The notes below the pieces were generated by a model. The model did no database searches, was not told where the DNA came from, and was given only the letters and a program-made list of their open reading frames with translations. This document shows positions 32,712 to 47,839 of a stretch of DNA of 64,000 nucleotides, one piece after another (position 1 is the first letter of the stretch; every line of letters starts with the position of its first letter). Source of the stretch: Phytopythium helicoides (Eukaryota; Oomycota; Peronosporomycetes; Pythiales; Pythiaceae). The stretch lies in contig JANFNE010000037.1 of assembly GCA_024867545.1 (NCBI GenBank), positions 310,001 through 374,000 on the forward strand. The letters are read 5' to 3'. Position numbers and translations under genes: made by a program.

Positions 32712-32900
32712 GCTCGCCGCAGGATCAGACCAGGAATGATTGGCTCGAGTTGCTGCGACCAGGTTGTGCGTCCTATCATTGGCTGAAAATAGGATTTACG
32801 ATGCGTTTCAGCCAATCAAGAGGAGGAATCGGAGCGCCGCCCGGGTTCCAGTGCATTTTGGCAGCGCTTGGCCACCAGCACCTGCATCTTGACGTCAGCC
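32712..32900. promoter_or_regulatory. Divergent CCAAT promoter between TRM3 and POLR3K
   Basis: The 189 bp between the two start codons hold a perfect inverted repeat, attggctgaaa (32778-32788) and tttcagccaat (32806-32816), that is two CCAAT boxes facing each other 17 bp apart. A third, gattggct, lies near 32738. One short region probably drives both genes, both linked to tRNA biology. Confidence 0.55.
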
Positions 32901-33397
32901 ATGCACTTCTGCCCGTGCTGCGGCAACATCCTGCTCGTGGAGCCCGACGTGAGTGACTGTGAGGAGTTTGCGGGCTCGCGGGCGTCATTTTGGCGCCTTG
33001 GCGGGCTCAAGACGCGCTCTGGGAGGCTCACGACGCCGTGCTCTGCCAGTCCGACGGCATGCGCTTCTTCTGCCAGACGTGCCCGTACCTGTTCCAGATC
33101 AACGACAAGGTTGAGAAGAAGGTCCCGCTGCAGCGCAAGCAGGTGGACGACGTGCTGGGCGGAGACGAGGCCTGGGAGAATGTCGACCAGACCGAGAGTG
33201 CGTGGCTGGAGGTTTCGTGCTGCTGATGTTCGTCGAGCTCTGACGGTGACAATTGCTGCTTGCTGTCTTCTCCAGCTCGATGCCCGCACTGCGAGTTCAA
33301 CAAGGCGTACTTCATGCAGATCCAGATCCGGTCGGCCGACGAGCCGTCCACGACCTTCTACAAGTGCGTGCAGTGCAAGAAGCAGTGGAACGACTGA
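32901..33397 (+). CDS. POLR3K: RNA polymerase III subunit RPC11/POLR3K
   Basis: The small TFIIS-like Pol III subunit, needed for RNA cleavage, termination and reinitiation. Exons 32901-32948, 33050-33197 and 33276-33397 give 105 residues. The N-terminal ribbon is MHFCPCCGNILLVEPD, then FFCQTCPYLFQI, the conserved linker VDDVLGGDEAWENVDQTE, and the C-terminal TFIIS-type ribbon CPHCEFNKAYFMQIQIRSAD, EPSTTFYKCVQCKKQWND, which contains the catalytic acidic hairpin (RSADE). Length and motif order match human POLR3K closely. Introns are 101 and 78 bp. No defect is seen. Confidence 0.95.
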
Positions 33398-33498
33398 GCC
33401 GCCGACCCGCGCTATAGATTACTCCTCGCGCTCAACACGCTGTCTGCATATCCTAGAGCTGTCTCTTGTATCCTGTCTGTCGTCTATGCCAGCCCACT

Positions 33499-35392
33499 CT
33501 AGGCCGTGATGTCGCGCTCCTCTGCGAAGTGCAGGCGGAAGAACACGTACAACGCGAAGAGTGCCGCGATGTAGCCTCCCATGATCACCAGCGCTGTCTT
33601 CGACATCGGTTGATCCTCCATGTCATGATGCACTCCTGCCTGCACTTGGAGCACGCCGCTCGCATTCATGGTGAACGTTACCGGGTGTCGGAACTCGCCA
33701 GCTTTGCCGACCTTATCGCGCGGAAGTGCAAAATTAAAGTAGCAGATGTGGTCGTTTTCCTTGGCAACTTCGCTTTCACCCTCATACACCTCGATTGTCA
33801 GCCCTTTCTGGTCGTCCTCGAACGTCTCGAAGTACTTGGTGAGGGACACCGGGATCCGCGAGTTCTTTGGCAAGATCACCTCCATTGATCCGTCAGCCGT
33901 CTCAAGCCCAATTGGCAGCGGAATCACGTCTAGCATGAGTACGTCGCGGAAGACTCGTTTGTCCATACCGCTCAGGATCGCTGCCTGAATGGCTGCACCC
34001 TCACACACGACCTCGTCCGCATTGACCGACATGCAAAGCTCCTATAAAATCGAACACGATGAGGCCATTGCAGTATTGCTGCAGACAGAATTTCACCACT
34101 GACCTTGCCGTTGAAGTACTCCGAGATCTTGGAGCGCAAGATTGGAATCCGGGTGGACCCGCCAACCATGATGACCTCGTCCACATCGGCGACATCCACT
34201 TCGGCTTCCTTAAACACATTGTTCACGATCGAAGACACCTAAAGATCATCAAGAGTTGACGTCAGACGACGTATTACATGATAAGTATGATTGATCACCC
34301 CTGTAACGAACTTTTTCCAAATGTCTTCACACAGCAGCTCGAATTTGCGACGCTGGAGGGTCACGCTGGCGTGTTTGTGCTTCCCGCCACCAAGATCGGA
34401 TAGCTCGAATAACGGCAGAATCCTCTGTCGACAGAGCGATTTTCGCCTTCTCAATCTCGCGCTTCACGCGCACCACATCCTCGGCACTGAGCTGGTCGCG
34501 AGAAATGCTGTGGTGTTTGTTGAGCATCTCAAACACGTGGTCCAGCAGCAGGTTGTTGATGTCCTCGCCGCCAAGGTTCGTGTCGCCACCAATACCCAAC
34601 ACCTCGAACTTGCCCTCCTGGATCTGCATGAGCGACACGTCGAGTGTTCCTCCTCCAAAGTCGAACACGACGACAAGTTTGGTACCAGCAAGGAAAAGTC
34701 CGTAAGCCATGGCAGCAGCCGTGGGCTCATTCAGCAGGCGCACAGACTTAAACCCAGCCATGGAGGCACTCGTTAGTGTCGCCTTGCGCTGTGAGTCGTT
34801 GAAGTAAGCCGGCACCGTGATGACGGCGTTCTCGATGCGCGTCGAGCCGTCCTCAAAGTAGGCTTCGGCCGATGCCTTGAGCTCCGCGAGCACCCGCGCC
34901 GACACTTCCTCCGGTTGGACGATATCCGTGCGACTTCTGCGCGCGATGGAGATGCCTGCGTTGCCCTGCTTGGTGGCGACCACCTGGTACGACGCGAACC
35001 GTCTGGCGACCTGCGCCGCGCTCGAGTCGGAGCGCTGGCCCATGAGCCGCTTGACGGACCGCACCGTGTTGCCCACTGGCGCCTGCGTCTCCTTGGCCAC
35101 CGCCGCGTTGCCCACAAGCGTCTCGTCGCTCTCTGGGTCGAAGCGCACGACCGACGGCGTCGTGCGGCCGCGGTCCGCGCGGTTCTTGAGGATCTTGACG
35201 TGGTTGCGGTCCACCATCCACATGCCGACGCCTATCTCGTCCATTTCGGGGCCGTCAGAGCCCGGAAAAGGCCGCAAACAACCATCACACGCGCGCACAT
35301 GAGTTGGTCGTGCCGAGGTCGATGCCCAGGCACAGCGAGCCGTCCGCGAAGCGCTCGCCCGCGCTGCCCCAGCTGTCGTACGCCGCCTCCAT
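33499..35392 (-). CDS. Atypical Hsp70-like chaperone with C-terminal membrane anchor
   Basis: The nucleotide-binding domain is clear: LCLGIDLGTTNSCARI, ENAVITVPAYFNDSQRKA, LNEPTAAAMAYG, VFDFGGGTLDVSL, VDEVIMVGGSTRIP. A substrate-binding beta domain follows (LPIGLETADGSMEVILPKNS). The helical lid is missing; instead the protein ends in ALVIMGGYIAALFALYVFFR plus a short tail, a predicted tail anchor. Exons are 35392-35291, 35235-34299, 34238-34104 and 34041-33499. The sum of 1717 nt is 3n+1, and a surplus base is visible near 34416 (gttattcgagcta, where removing c restores VIELSDLGGG). It is divergent from RecQ, with a shared promoter. Confidence 0.85.
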
Positions 35393-37327
<1,935 letters not shown>

Positions 37328-37430
37328 GTCCACATTGCTCGAACATAATCCAACTTCGACTTCGATACGATATCTGATAACTTATTTCCTACTACGGACC
37401 CTGTCTTCGGAAGAGCGGAAAGGATCCAGC

Positions 37431-40400
37431 TCAGGGTGACGATGAAGCGGCGACGAAAGCCTTGAGCACGCCCCATCGACTGTCGATCCTATCGTCGGCT
37501 AACGGCGAGGAGCTATCATCGTCGACAACTGACGGCCGTTTGATCTCTGGGTGTAGATCGTACCACAGCTCGACTGCACTCGAAGCAACCTCTAGTCTCC
37601 TTTCGGATAGTCTGATCACATTGGCAACGTGAGTCAAGTAATCACACGAAATAGTGCTGTCGAGGGATACGTACAAGTTCGCGATAAGCGGCTCGATTGA
37701 CTCGGAAGTAGCAGCTTCGAACTCTATGAAGCCACACTCGAACGGTGAGTCGAGCAGCTCTCGAATAGCACTGCTGCCATGACGATGACGCGCTTCCGTA
37801 AACGCTGCCTGGACAAGCTGGAGCTCCTCGTTGAAGTTCCTGTCCATCTTTTCTGAGCTATCAGTGCCTTCACGGAGTGTGCGATCACCAAGCAGCAAAT
37901 GATCGCGGTTCAGAATATACGCGACGTCACGCAATTCGTGAAGCACAGCCATGTACGCGCCTGCCTGAACAATACGATGAAGCGCCTCTACGCGCGCGCT
38001 AGAACTAGGGATCACCATAGCACACTGAACAGCCACACTGTACAAGTCCACAGGGAATCGCGTTCGAGCCGCGGCGGCTAGTTCGTCTACGAGGGCTGAA
38101 AGATCTCGCAGTTGAACAACAAAAGAAGCTACATCGATGCGTTCCAAGAAGGGCATGACTTCAGCAGTTTCACCATGGTTGCGAGGCCGTCACTAATGTC
38201 TTGAGCTGGCAGACCAGCAAAAGTCGACTCCTGATTAGGGGGAGAGTTGAATGCATACGTTGTAGATCCATCGGCGATTTCCTTTTGTTTTTTCAGCCGT
38301 CGAAGAAGGGAATTGAGGGGTTCTTTCATGACTAGCTCCCACACATCTGCAATGTTGTCGAGAGACTTCGCGAACGGTAGCTGGCTCAGTGCGGCCAGTA
38401 CTGTTGATAGCGAGCGAAACATTCCTTGCCCTTGCATCCCTGACAGTACAGATTCCCAAATTGTTGTGCTCTGCACATCGAAGTCCAGCAGTATTCGACT
38501 AACGCATCGCAGCAGCCACGGTTCACGAGACGGGAACTGACGCAAGAGACTGAGCGTCAGTGCCTCCTTGTCGCATCCAAGAAAGTAGTCAAGCTCAATC
38601 GGTACACGATGCTCCTCGAACTCCACCATGTGAGCGCAGTGTGTAGTGTACCGAAGCAGTTCTAGAAGGCCAGCATAAGCCCTTGTCCGCGCCAAACGCT
38701 GCTTCAATGTACCGTGAAACCACTGCACTGTTGCCCAGCTGTCCGAGTCTGAAAGCAACACGGAGTGCACGGACTTTAGCACGGAACGTGACTCCGGCGC
38801 GCGGCTTGGTCTCGTTCGCGAACTTCACCAAAAATTTGAGCACGTCGTCTGCTCCAGGAACATCATCACGAACACACCGCATCGCGACGTACAGGATGCG
38901 CTCAACATAATGTTCATCTGCCAGCTCGATTTTCTCGATTTCCAACAACTCAAATGGGTCTTCCTTTGTTTCAACCGAGCCTTGATGGCCTCCGTGAGTC
39001 TTAGGGTTGTAGACTGCCTCAAGGATGAGCCATTCTCGAACAATTTGCAATCGCAGCTTTGAGGCTGATACTGCCTAGAATCTCTGCAACTTTGTCAACG
39101 ACCTCATGTAGCGACTGAGTTGACAAACGAAAGCATTGCAGTGCAAATCGACGGTAAATCTCGAGAAATAAATCTCGAGGACGCTTCAGCAATTTCAACA
39201 AGCTGTTAACTGCCTGGCTGTCAGAGAGGAATTTAAGCAGCCGTGGGTCTTTAGCTGTTTCTTGCTGCAGCATCAGCTGAATCTTTACCCGGAGCATTTT
39301 CTTCTCCAGTCGTCTTGCAGCTTCTGTACCTGTGAAAGTTGAGTTATTGTGATCTTGGTCTTTAAGATTCTCACGGCCAGTTGCATCATCCTTGGCAGCT
39401 CGCATGGCAAACTCAAGCGCTTTTACTTTTTCATCACATAACGGAAAGTGTTCTGCCAACCACTCTGCTGCTGTGATGCGACTTTCTAAATTCACCAAGC
39501 GCTCCAGTACTGGTTTGAAAGCTGAAAACATAGCTGTTGACCCGTAAGTAACGTTAGGTTGGTTGTCTGCTGTCGCGATGGATACTGATCGAAGTCGATT
39601 TTGGACCATGTTCTTGAGCAAAAGAATCTCCAGTTCATCAGGCTCCAGTCGCAGCGGGATAGCAATGCTAGCGAGTAAGTTGTAGTTTTCTTCGCTTAAC
39701 ACTGCTGCAAGAATCTCACGAGGCTTATCAATCAGCTCGTGAAAATTGACCAAGCTCTCCTCGGGTGCAGTAGATGTACGAGACAAAGAGGAATTTTCAC
39801 TCGCATCCTGATCTTGGTCTTTCTTGATAGCAATCCTGTGACCCTTCAATAAGTGGAGCACTTCGATTCGTCTCTCAATCTCGCGCTTTTGCTTGGGAGA
39901 TGAATGGCCCAGAAGCAGTCCAAAAACAAACAGTAGACGCTCATAGTCGGTACCTGATATCTTCGGCAGTGTCTTGAGCAGCACAGTGACTAAGCGGTCT
40001 TTGTGAATGTCATCAAGAACCCCAACTATTCGATCCTGATAATCGTTGCTACCAGTTAACGATGCATCCTTTTCCAGTAGCAGCGCCTCGACGTACAGCA
40101 ACGAAGGGTAATTGTCATCAATCTGGTAGTGGCGCGAGAACTCGAGCACTGTATAAATGTCGTAACTACTGCGCGTGATCAGCTGAGGTATCAAACCACG
40201 GATGTACTCGACATCACGCTGGTCACTTTGGAACGGCTTGTGATCACACTGGATACCGAGAAGGTTGAGGTAGTGCATCCAGCGCGCGTTTCCCTCTAGC
40301 TCGACACACTGGTGAAGAAACGCGATATGCTGCCAGGCACGCGCCACATCTGCTCCTATTAGAGCAAGTTGCTGGAATCGGTTGAAGTCTTTCGAGACAT

Positions 40401-43400
40401 TTTCTCGGGAAATCTGCGCTCGAAACGCTTTAAAGGCATCTTTTTGGTCAAGTGTAAGCATGAGGCTGCCCATGAATCGAGAAAACTACATCAGCAAATA
40501 CATAACAAAACAAGCGAAACGAATATCTAGTCTTACCCAAGCGCGAACCGATTATCGATTTCCTGAGATTGAAAAACCGTCGACAAAATCCTGCCCGTTT
40601 GTGATCCGACGATTTCGTTCGCGACGCCCGGGGGCGTGTTCAGTGAAAGAATGACTTGAAGGCTGAGTAGATCTGCGTGGTGCTCGATAATAAATGAAAG
40701 AAAGCGCTTCGATGCCGTGGAATCAGTGCAGTCCGCATTTGTTGTCAGATTTGTGTGCTCCTCGTACGCAAGACTTGTCGCTAATCGTATTGCTTGGTCG
40801 CTGGGCAAGACGCATGCATCGCCACGAAACCATCTTTGGTAAATCCGCCAATTTGAAGCTTGATAACCATCACCTGTATCGGCAGAGAGCTGTGCCATGT
40901 GCAACACATCCACAATCAAGTTGGCGCCTTTTAGAAGCACGAGAATTTCATCGATCGTCTCCATATCACACACACAAACTGCATACTGAAGTAACTCAAG
41001 TGACACAATCGGTGCACGAATCCGTGACAACATTGCTCTCGATACGTCGAGAGTTGTGCCACCGTACAATTCGTCCACGTGTGTCGCAGTGTAGGTTGAG
41101 AATTGTAACTGCTATCTGTTTCAATGTGTCCCCCAACGATGGAGTGGGCAACGTTTGCTTTGAGTTTCTCCTCGATCTGTGGCGCGAATCACGACCGGAA
41201 GCCCGAAAGTCGAAGCACCGTCCGACAAACATATCTCGAGCATATCGTGCTGCATGTGGGATGTCGCCGTGCTGAGCTGCACTTTGTGCCAATAGGAACT
41301 GGAAGGAATCAAGGGGTATGCCGATGGCTGTTGCAAATCTGCTCAGCTTGAACAACAGAGTGGCTTGCTTATCAGTTCCTCGTTGACGATCCGTCTCAGG
41401 AGTGTAAATGTTTTCTGTGCTGGAAGGAACAGTGGCCCAGTTGGCATTTTCTTGGTGACGGGATCGCTTCACGTCCATTCGAACGTCATGTTGGATTGCG
41501 ATTTGTTGTTTCTTGCGCTTGCCAAGCCGGGCTTTATTTGATGTCGCACTACTCGTTACTGTTGGGAAGGTCAAGGTTTCAAACATTATCTCAGGGCGAA
41601 AAAGTTCCTTTAGCTTGCGTTCGCACTTTCTAGTATCTCGAAGAGTACGCACTGACAGCAATACACCATGCTCAGATTCTAGTCGTTGCAACTTTCGCAG
41701 ATCAGAAAGGAGAGCAGCAGTTGGAAGAAACTCCGCATTGTCCAAAAATGCCACGACAGGTTCATTTCGGGCAGAGAGAGCAACATCTCGCACGGACGAT
41801 AGTTCATGAAGATAACCTGCCACAAGAGCCTCAAGAATAGCCAGCACAAACGAAGGCAGCGGTGTGCTTGCAGATGTCATCTCTGCTGATTCATCGCCTG
41901 AAGTATATAATTCGCGTTCGCTCTCGATACTTTCTAGTTGTCCAATGCCAAATCCGACAACCTCGTCCATGATCGCTGCAACAGTCGCCAGGGACGTCTT
42001 CGAGCATCGCTTCTTTGCTTCTTGAAGTGCGACAAGCAGACTTCCCCACTCTAGTTTGAACTTCAGCGGTCAAGCTGAGCTACAGAGAATACATTTACGG
42101 GAGCTGAGAGAAGGTTCTCTGAGTATTGAATGACCGCTCGGTCGCAATGAAGCTGACTGTACGCGTCCACTAACAGCATTGCATCTTGAATTGCTGATGG
42201 TCGATCAATTTGGGCTAAGATATGCGAGAGTAATCGGGAAGCAGTCCTCGAGTCTGCGGCATTGAAGCGGGTCACGCCATATGTGAGAAGCATATCCTGA
42301 ATCTTCATCATCCGAATGTGTTCGCACAGCTCTTCATGGCGCTGAGAGCTCCAGCTGAAGACTTCGTTGTATGCAAACTGCTTGACAGTAGGTGAGTAAG
42401 GTGGAAGCACCGATCGCAGCAGAGCTAATGCGGCATCGACGCGAACCTCAACGTCAGAGATTGCTGCCACCACTGATATAGTTCTCGCCATATCTTCTTC
42501 CTCACAGATTTGTTGCGCCTCTGCAAGTTCAACCACGTACTCGCACAGAACCGGATCCACCTGTACGTTACAAAAGCCTAGATACGGCCTAACGTGGGAA
42601 TCAATCTCGTAAGCGGGTCCGTCGACGGTGCGGGACCGATCCAGCATACTCATCGCAATCGTAGCCGGAGTTTCATCGTTGAACATCGACAAGGAAATCT
42701 TAAAGTCATGGTGTTCTTCGAGGTGTATGATGTGCTCAAGCTTCCGATGTAGCTTCTCGATCTCACCGATGTAATCTAGACTGTCGCTGTTGCTGGACTG
42801 GGTTGAAGTGGCCATCCTACCTTCAGCTCTCAATTTAAACTTGAAATACGCAGTCTTGGACATGTCACCTGCGTGAGACTCGGATACACGATGCAGCAAT
42901 CGGCACAGCTTGATAGCCATCTTGAAGTCGCTTCTCATCGCCGCTTCTACTGCCCTTTCAAATACCCAGCTCGCAAAACTTGACAGAAGAGCACTCCTAT
43001 TCGACAACTCACTTCCTATTGTAGGGGTTTGCGACCACCCCAAGCCGTCAACATACCGGATCAATGCCGGAATGATGTCTTCTTCAAGCCAGGACTGGTA
43101 AACTTCGACAGGTAGTGAGCAAGGGATCGCGTCTAACAGGCTTCGAATCTCCGAGATAACGTGTTCACTTCGATGCCGACTCCATATAACTGTAGCAGCT
43201 CGAATCTGTCCGCCTTGGAGAGTGTACCGAAGCATGTCGACGATTGAAGCAGATCGAAATCTTCTCCACTCGTCTCTTCGTGCCGAGTCGCTATCAGGCA
43301 AGTTACAAAGTAACTGGAATGTAGTCCAACGATCTAGAACTGTGCTGATGTCTTGGCCACACTCCTGAAGCTCCAGCGGTTTTAAAAAGTGGTCTTCGAT

Positions 43401-45155
43401 CAGTAGGCCATGCAAACCGACGAATTCGGTCAGACACTAAGGTCAAAACCCTGGTAAGCTCGCGTGTTTGGCTGCTTGACTCTCCGATCTTGTCGATACA
43501 CATTCTTATGCGTTGAATAAAATCAAAAACTTGTTCTTCATTCGAGAACGCCTCAACTGCTGTCGACTCTAATGATTGCACAACTTCCATGTAGTCGGTT
43601 GTAAGGTCGCTGACGAAGCCTTCTTCTGAAGGCGTATCAGGGATAACTTCGCAATACCATCGAATCAACGCAACGTCTTTGCTGTATCGATGCGTAGCAA
43701 AAACGTGTGATCCATCGTTCGATAGAAAAAGAAGCGTGAGATCTTGTGTCTGCTGAAGAAGATCAAGTGCTGCTGGGTTGTCGAAGCGTGGTCTTCGTAT
43801 CAGCTTGACCGCCTGACCATCTAAAGTGGGCAATGAAACTTCTAAAGAGTATTTGGCAGAGCAGCTGCTGTTGCGTACAACTGCTAAGACTGGCAATGTT
43901 GCTTCACTCGAAGAGTTGTTGGCCCCGACAATGAAAGAATCCACGTCATCAGTGTCTAAACAACATGGTATCCTTGACATCCCGCTCCAATTCCACCTGA
44001 ATAAGACTTTTTGTAAGAATGTGCGCTGATAAAGAAATCACGAAAAGTACCTACCATGAAATATGTCCATCAGCCAGCACAATTAAGGATTGCATATCAT
44101 GGGATAAATGCATTGATGTGATCGACCAGGAAATATCGTCGCTTGTAGAAGATATGTGCTGTGCAATAACATGATTAGCAAAATCATATAACCTTACGTC
44201 GACTTGCTGAAAGTTGTTGAACATACCTCAAAGGACGAACTCTCTTCTGACTCAAGCTTCCATACGCTTATAGACGCGTCGTGATTGGCAACAAAGACAA
44301 CAAGCGAGCTCTCAAACCGGTGTGCCTGCCACCTCAAGACCAAATGGTTATGAGACTACAATTAGAAGCCTCACATAGCCAGAGTGCTTACCAGAATGAG
44401 TGTTGAGCTTCTTGCTTTGCGCCGACCAACGTCGAAATGCTGAATCTGCGTCTGTTGGACGAATAATTCGAGGGCGGATTCACTCGAGTCTTCATTTGCC
44501 AGCGCTGCCTCAATATCGGGGAGATGGAGGTCTCCCAGTCGAATCACTGCACCACTCTCAGTAGCTACAAGTAGATCCTGGCATCCAGAACCTCGATCGC
44601 CTGATGCGAATGCGATAGAGGCAATCCTATAATCTCAGACAACCACCTGTCACCATCGGCAAAACCTCCGTCGCGCTCCCAGTCTGCACTACCTGTCACT
44701 GCTGTCTAGGTCAACAGCTGGGTATGAGAACAGCTTCTGGCCGCTGCTTTTGTACAGCGGAAATTGCCCCCGACGCCAGCGCAAGCGCAACATATGCTCC
44801 GCACGCGCTCATGGCCACTTTCTCGACGCCCTCGTCCACCTCAAAGCTCGCTGCAGTCCTCTCCTCTTGCCCATTTGAAGCCTCCAGCTCGACAACAATC
44901 ACTCTCTTCTTGTCGGCAGCGACGATTGCAGCGCGCGGGGCGAGCGCCGCGGCCACCACTTGCGGCGCATTTTCGCCATCAGTTTCCGCTCGGAAGAGCT
45001 CCAGCGGCCCCAGCGCTGCGCCTTGGCCGCCGCCGCTCGACTGGCAGGCGCAAACGCGTCAGTAGGTGAAGACAAAGCGAGCAGAGCGGCGCGTGGGCGG
45101 CCAGGAAGGCGGCGAGGAGCGGGAGCGAGCGACCTACCGGAGGTGGCGGCGCCAT
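37431..45155 (-). CDS. KNTC1: Kinetochore protein ROD/KNTC1 (RZZ complex)
   Basis: A >2,000-residue protein that with Zwilch and ZW10 recruits dynein and checkpoint proteins to kinetochores. It starts at ATG 45153-45155 with a tiny exon (MAPPPP) and an intron gtaggt...gccag. It has an N-terminal beta-propeller-like part (VVAAALAPRAAIVAADKKRV; DLLVATESGAVIRLGDLHLP; SSLVVFVANHDASISVWKLE), then an alpha-solenoid. The segment RMMKIQDMLLTYGVTRFNAA and the block after it match human KNTC1 (MEMKKLLRGYGI type), as do VKALEFAMRAA and the C-terminal LVDELAAAARTRFPVDLYSV region. Small introns separate several exons. Single-base shifts appear near 38155 (KLLK/VMPFLERID) and 38697 (GADK/AYAGLLELL). The stop is at 37431. 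Confidence 0.8.
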
Positions 45156-46258
45156 GGTTGTGGCGGGAACTGAAATGGCACTTTCTAGCATTCAGTGTGT
45201 GGCTGGTCACGAGTCCAGAATCGCATAAATAGCCAATTAATCACTACATTAGCCAGCATTGTATGCGCGAATTTCATAAAACAGACCTGCACTTCAACTT
45301 GGCGTTCTGTTGAATCAATGGCTCACGCATGTTGGAGATGTCAGCGGCTACCGATCGAAGCAAGCAAGCGTTCGCTGAAGAAAATGCGGGCTGGGCTCTG
45401 CAGTGCTACCAGCTTGTGTGGATGTCAACAGTTATCGACAGGTTCGCTGATACCCGCACCCAACTCGAGGATGCCTCACCACGCAGCGTCTAGAATCTAG
45501 TACGCGTACGAATATGCGCTGCTGTCGCCTTTCCGAGACTTCGGAAGCGTTGTGTTGCTCCTCGCACCTGCGGTCCATTGCCACTGAGGCATTGCGGCCT
45601 GGGAAGGATTCCACGCGTTCTGTGGCACCCCTTTGATTCATGCTCGTACTTGACCACGCCAGCGAGTCGTCGTAGTGCGAGGTTCGTTTTTGGTGCTGCT
45701 CCTACTACTCATGGACAAGAGATCGACAATTGTCTGTGAGGAGTTGTCACAAACACAGAGCTGCTACCCGAGCCGGCCGACGCGCCGTCACGTCACCGCC
45801 CACGCCGTCGCATTGCTGGCGCCGAGGATCTTCACAGGCTGATCCGCACTCACGCTGTCCACAGATCCACCCTGTAGCCACTGCTCACCAACACTTGGCC
45901 CCACACGCAGCTCCCAGACGACGCAGTGATGGACAAACTCACATCACCGCTGCCAATTCGCTCGGCAACGATGCGAAGCATCCCGTTCGTTGCCACTAGA
46001 TACCGACGACCAAGGTGGGCCAGATGACAAGTAGATCGAACCGCTGCTGCTGCTTGCGTTCTAAGACTCGCCCGCCACCACCGCCACGCCACCCCAAGGT
46101 GCGTTTGCGGACGTTCCACCGACTGTCAGTTTGGCTCCGCTTGGACCATTCGGCGCTCTGTAAGGTGGCTGGTGCTTTCTAGTTCTTTGCTTCACTTGGC
46201 TATCGGATTGGGCTGAAGAGTATCCTGGCCGCAGTCGAGAACTTTCCAGGTGAACGAG
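45156..46258. other. Intergenic; no gene recognised
   Basis: A CCAAT pentamer (45233-45237) about 78 bp upstream of the KNTC1 start may be its promoter element. A minus-strand frame at 45850-46119 is open but resembles nothing I know. Otherwise I see no supported feature. Confidence 0.35.
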
Positions 46259-47582
46259 ATGGAGGAGAAGGTGCAGACGACTGAGGTGCAGCTGCGGTGC
46301 GGTGTGTATGGAGAAGCGAGCGTCTTCTCCGTCCATATCGAGCGCAATGTGACAGTGAGCACGCTGCAAGAGGCAATATCAAGTAGATACAAAGTTGTGA
46401 GCAATCGCGTTGAAGTTTACCGAGCCACGTTGACGCTGTACTTGGCGAGGAAGAACGGCGAGTGGCTGAAGCACGATTACAGTGCAGAGGGCTTGCTGCT
46501 CGGAGACGTCGATACGGTCGTACAGCAAAATGCTTTCGTCGTGGAGCCTCAAGAAGCCCGAGCTGCTCGGGCCAGACTTCGCACCCGGAGAAGAAGAGAT
46601 TCACGTGCTGGTGGAACTCCCAGAAGCTGCGGTTAGAGCTTCGAGCGAGCAAACGTCATTGAACAAGTTGATCAAAGAAATTCACGAGCAAGTTACGCGG
46701 CCCGAACGAAAGCGATACGCCCATTCGGAGATAAGCTCAAGGAAGGGAAACGCGCTTCAGTAAGCATTGAATATTTCGGTGAAGCCGTTGGAGTGAGCTT
46801 CATACGTTGCTGAAGACCAGACTCACGTCAAAGCGTTCAACTGGGAAAGCGTTGTCGATGAACATGGTCAAGAGATTAAGCTGACAGAAGAACAGCAACG
46901 CGAACGATATCGCGCGTACGTGGAAGCTAACATCGGCAATGTGCTTACAGAGCAGAAGCTTTGCGTGCTCAGCGTGGAGAAAACCAATAACATCCTCAAC
47001 GTTGCGATTCCTGGTCACGACATTGAGCTCACTGGATGCACGGATCTTCTCATTCTAAGTGCTCTCGTCAAGAGGACCCCTCGCGATTTGCAGTTTTTGC
47101 CAGGAGTGAGGATGCTGATCGAAGTGAAGAAAGAGGTGAAGGTCCGCTCTGAATTCCAGGCTTTATCGGAGCTGATCGTACTAGATCTCCGTTCGACCGA
47201 CCCCGTGTTGGCATTGCTGACCGATTTGAACAACGATTGGGTGTTCTTCTGGGTCTCTGAGGATGATAACAAACAAGCAGTCATCCAAAAAATAACCATA
47301 TTCCAACCTGGAGAAGCGTTTTGAGTGATCAAGACGTTTATTGCACAGTCGGCATCTCCCGATGCAGACATCAGGCTTTCATTTGCTGAAAATCCTTTGA
47401 AGCGACGCAAGCTGAATCAAGTGCTGCCATCTTTCAGCGAAGGTGGTGGAGGTGGTGACATTCGTGAGGCCATCGAACGATACTACGATATCGCAAGCGT
47501 GTTGGGTCCCGACATTGATATGGCTCGTGCTGTGGGTAGACAAGTCGTTCGATCAATTCCCGCTTTTAGTATGTACACGTAA
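46259..47582 (+). pseudogene. Crinkler (CRN)-type effector gene with a nuclease-like C-terminal domain, broken
   Basis: Crinklers are oomycete host-directed effectors. A ubiquitin-like N-terminal header carries LTLYLARKNGEWL (the LFLAK/LYLARK translocation-associated motif). A later piece ends in EIHVLVELP, the HVLVxxP boundary that closes the DWL region, followed by a variable C-terminal domain. That domain contains DLLILSALV and RMLIEVKKEV, the D...ExK pattern of PD-(D/E)xK nuclease folds. The frame changes at least twice between about 46545 and 46900, and an in-frame TGA lies at 47322-47324. No N-terminal secretion signal is apparent, as is common for CRNs. It is probably a pseudogene unless the breaks are errors. 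Confidence 0.7.
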
Positions 47583-47839
47583 GACCTGAGTGGCTTCATT
47601 TACAAGCGTAGGCGTCTGACACCAACAATGAAATTGAGAAAATGTAAAGCGTATTGTGGTCGTCTCGAAAATTGATAGCGAGAGGCAGTCATAGCGTCGT
47701 TGTTTTTGTGTCGTTGCCGCCCCGAGATGAACAGCTCACCTTTCATACTCGACATGAGAGAGCGATCAACATCACCTGGGATCCAGTTACTATATCGACC
47801 AATATCATCGTAGGCTTGCATGAAACGCTCTTGCTCACC
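47583..47839. other. Intergenic between convergent genes
   Basis: Nothing recognised between the effector gene stop and the minus-strand gene stop at 47840. Confidence 0.35.
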
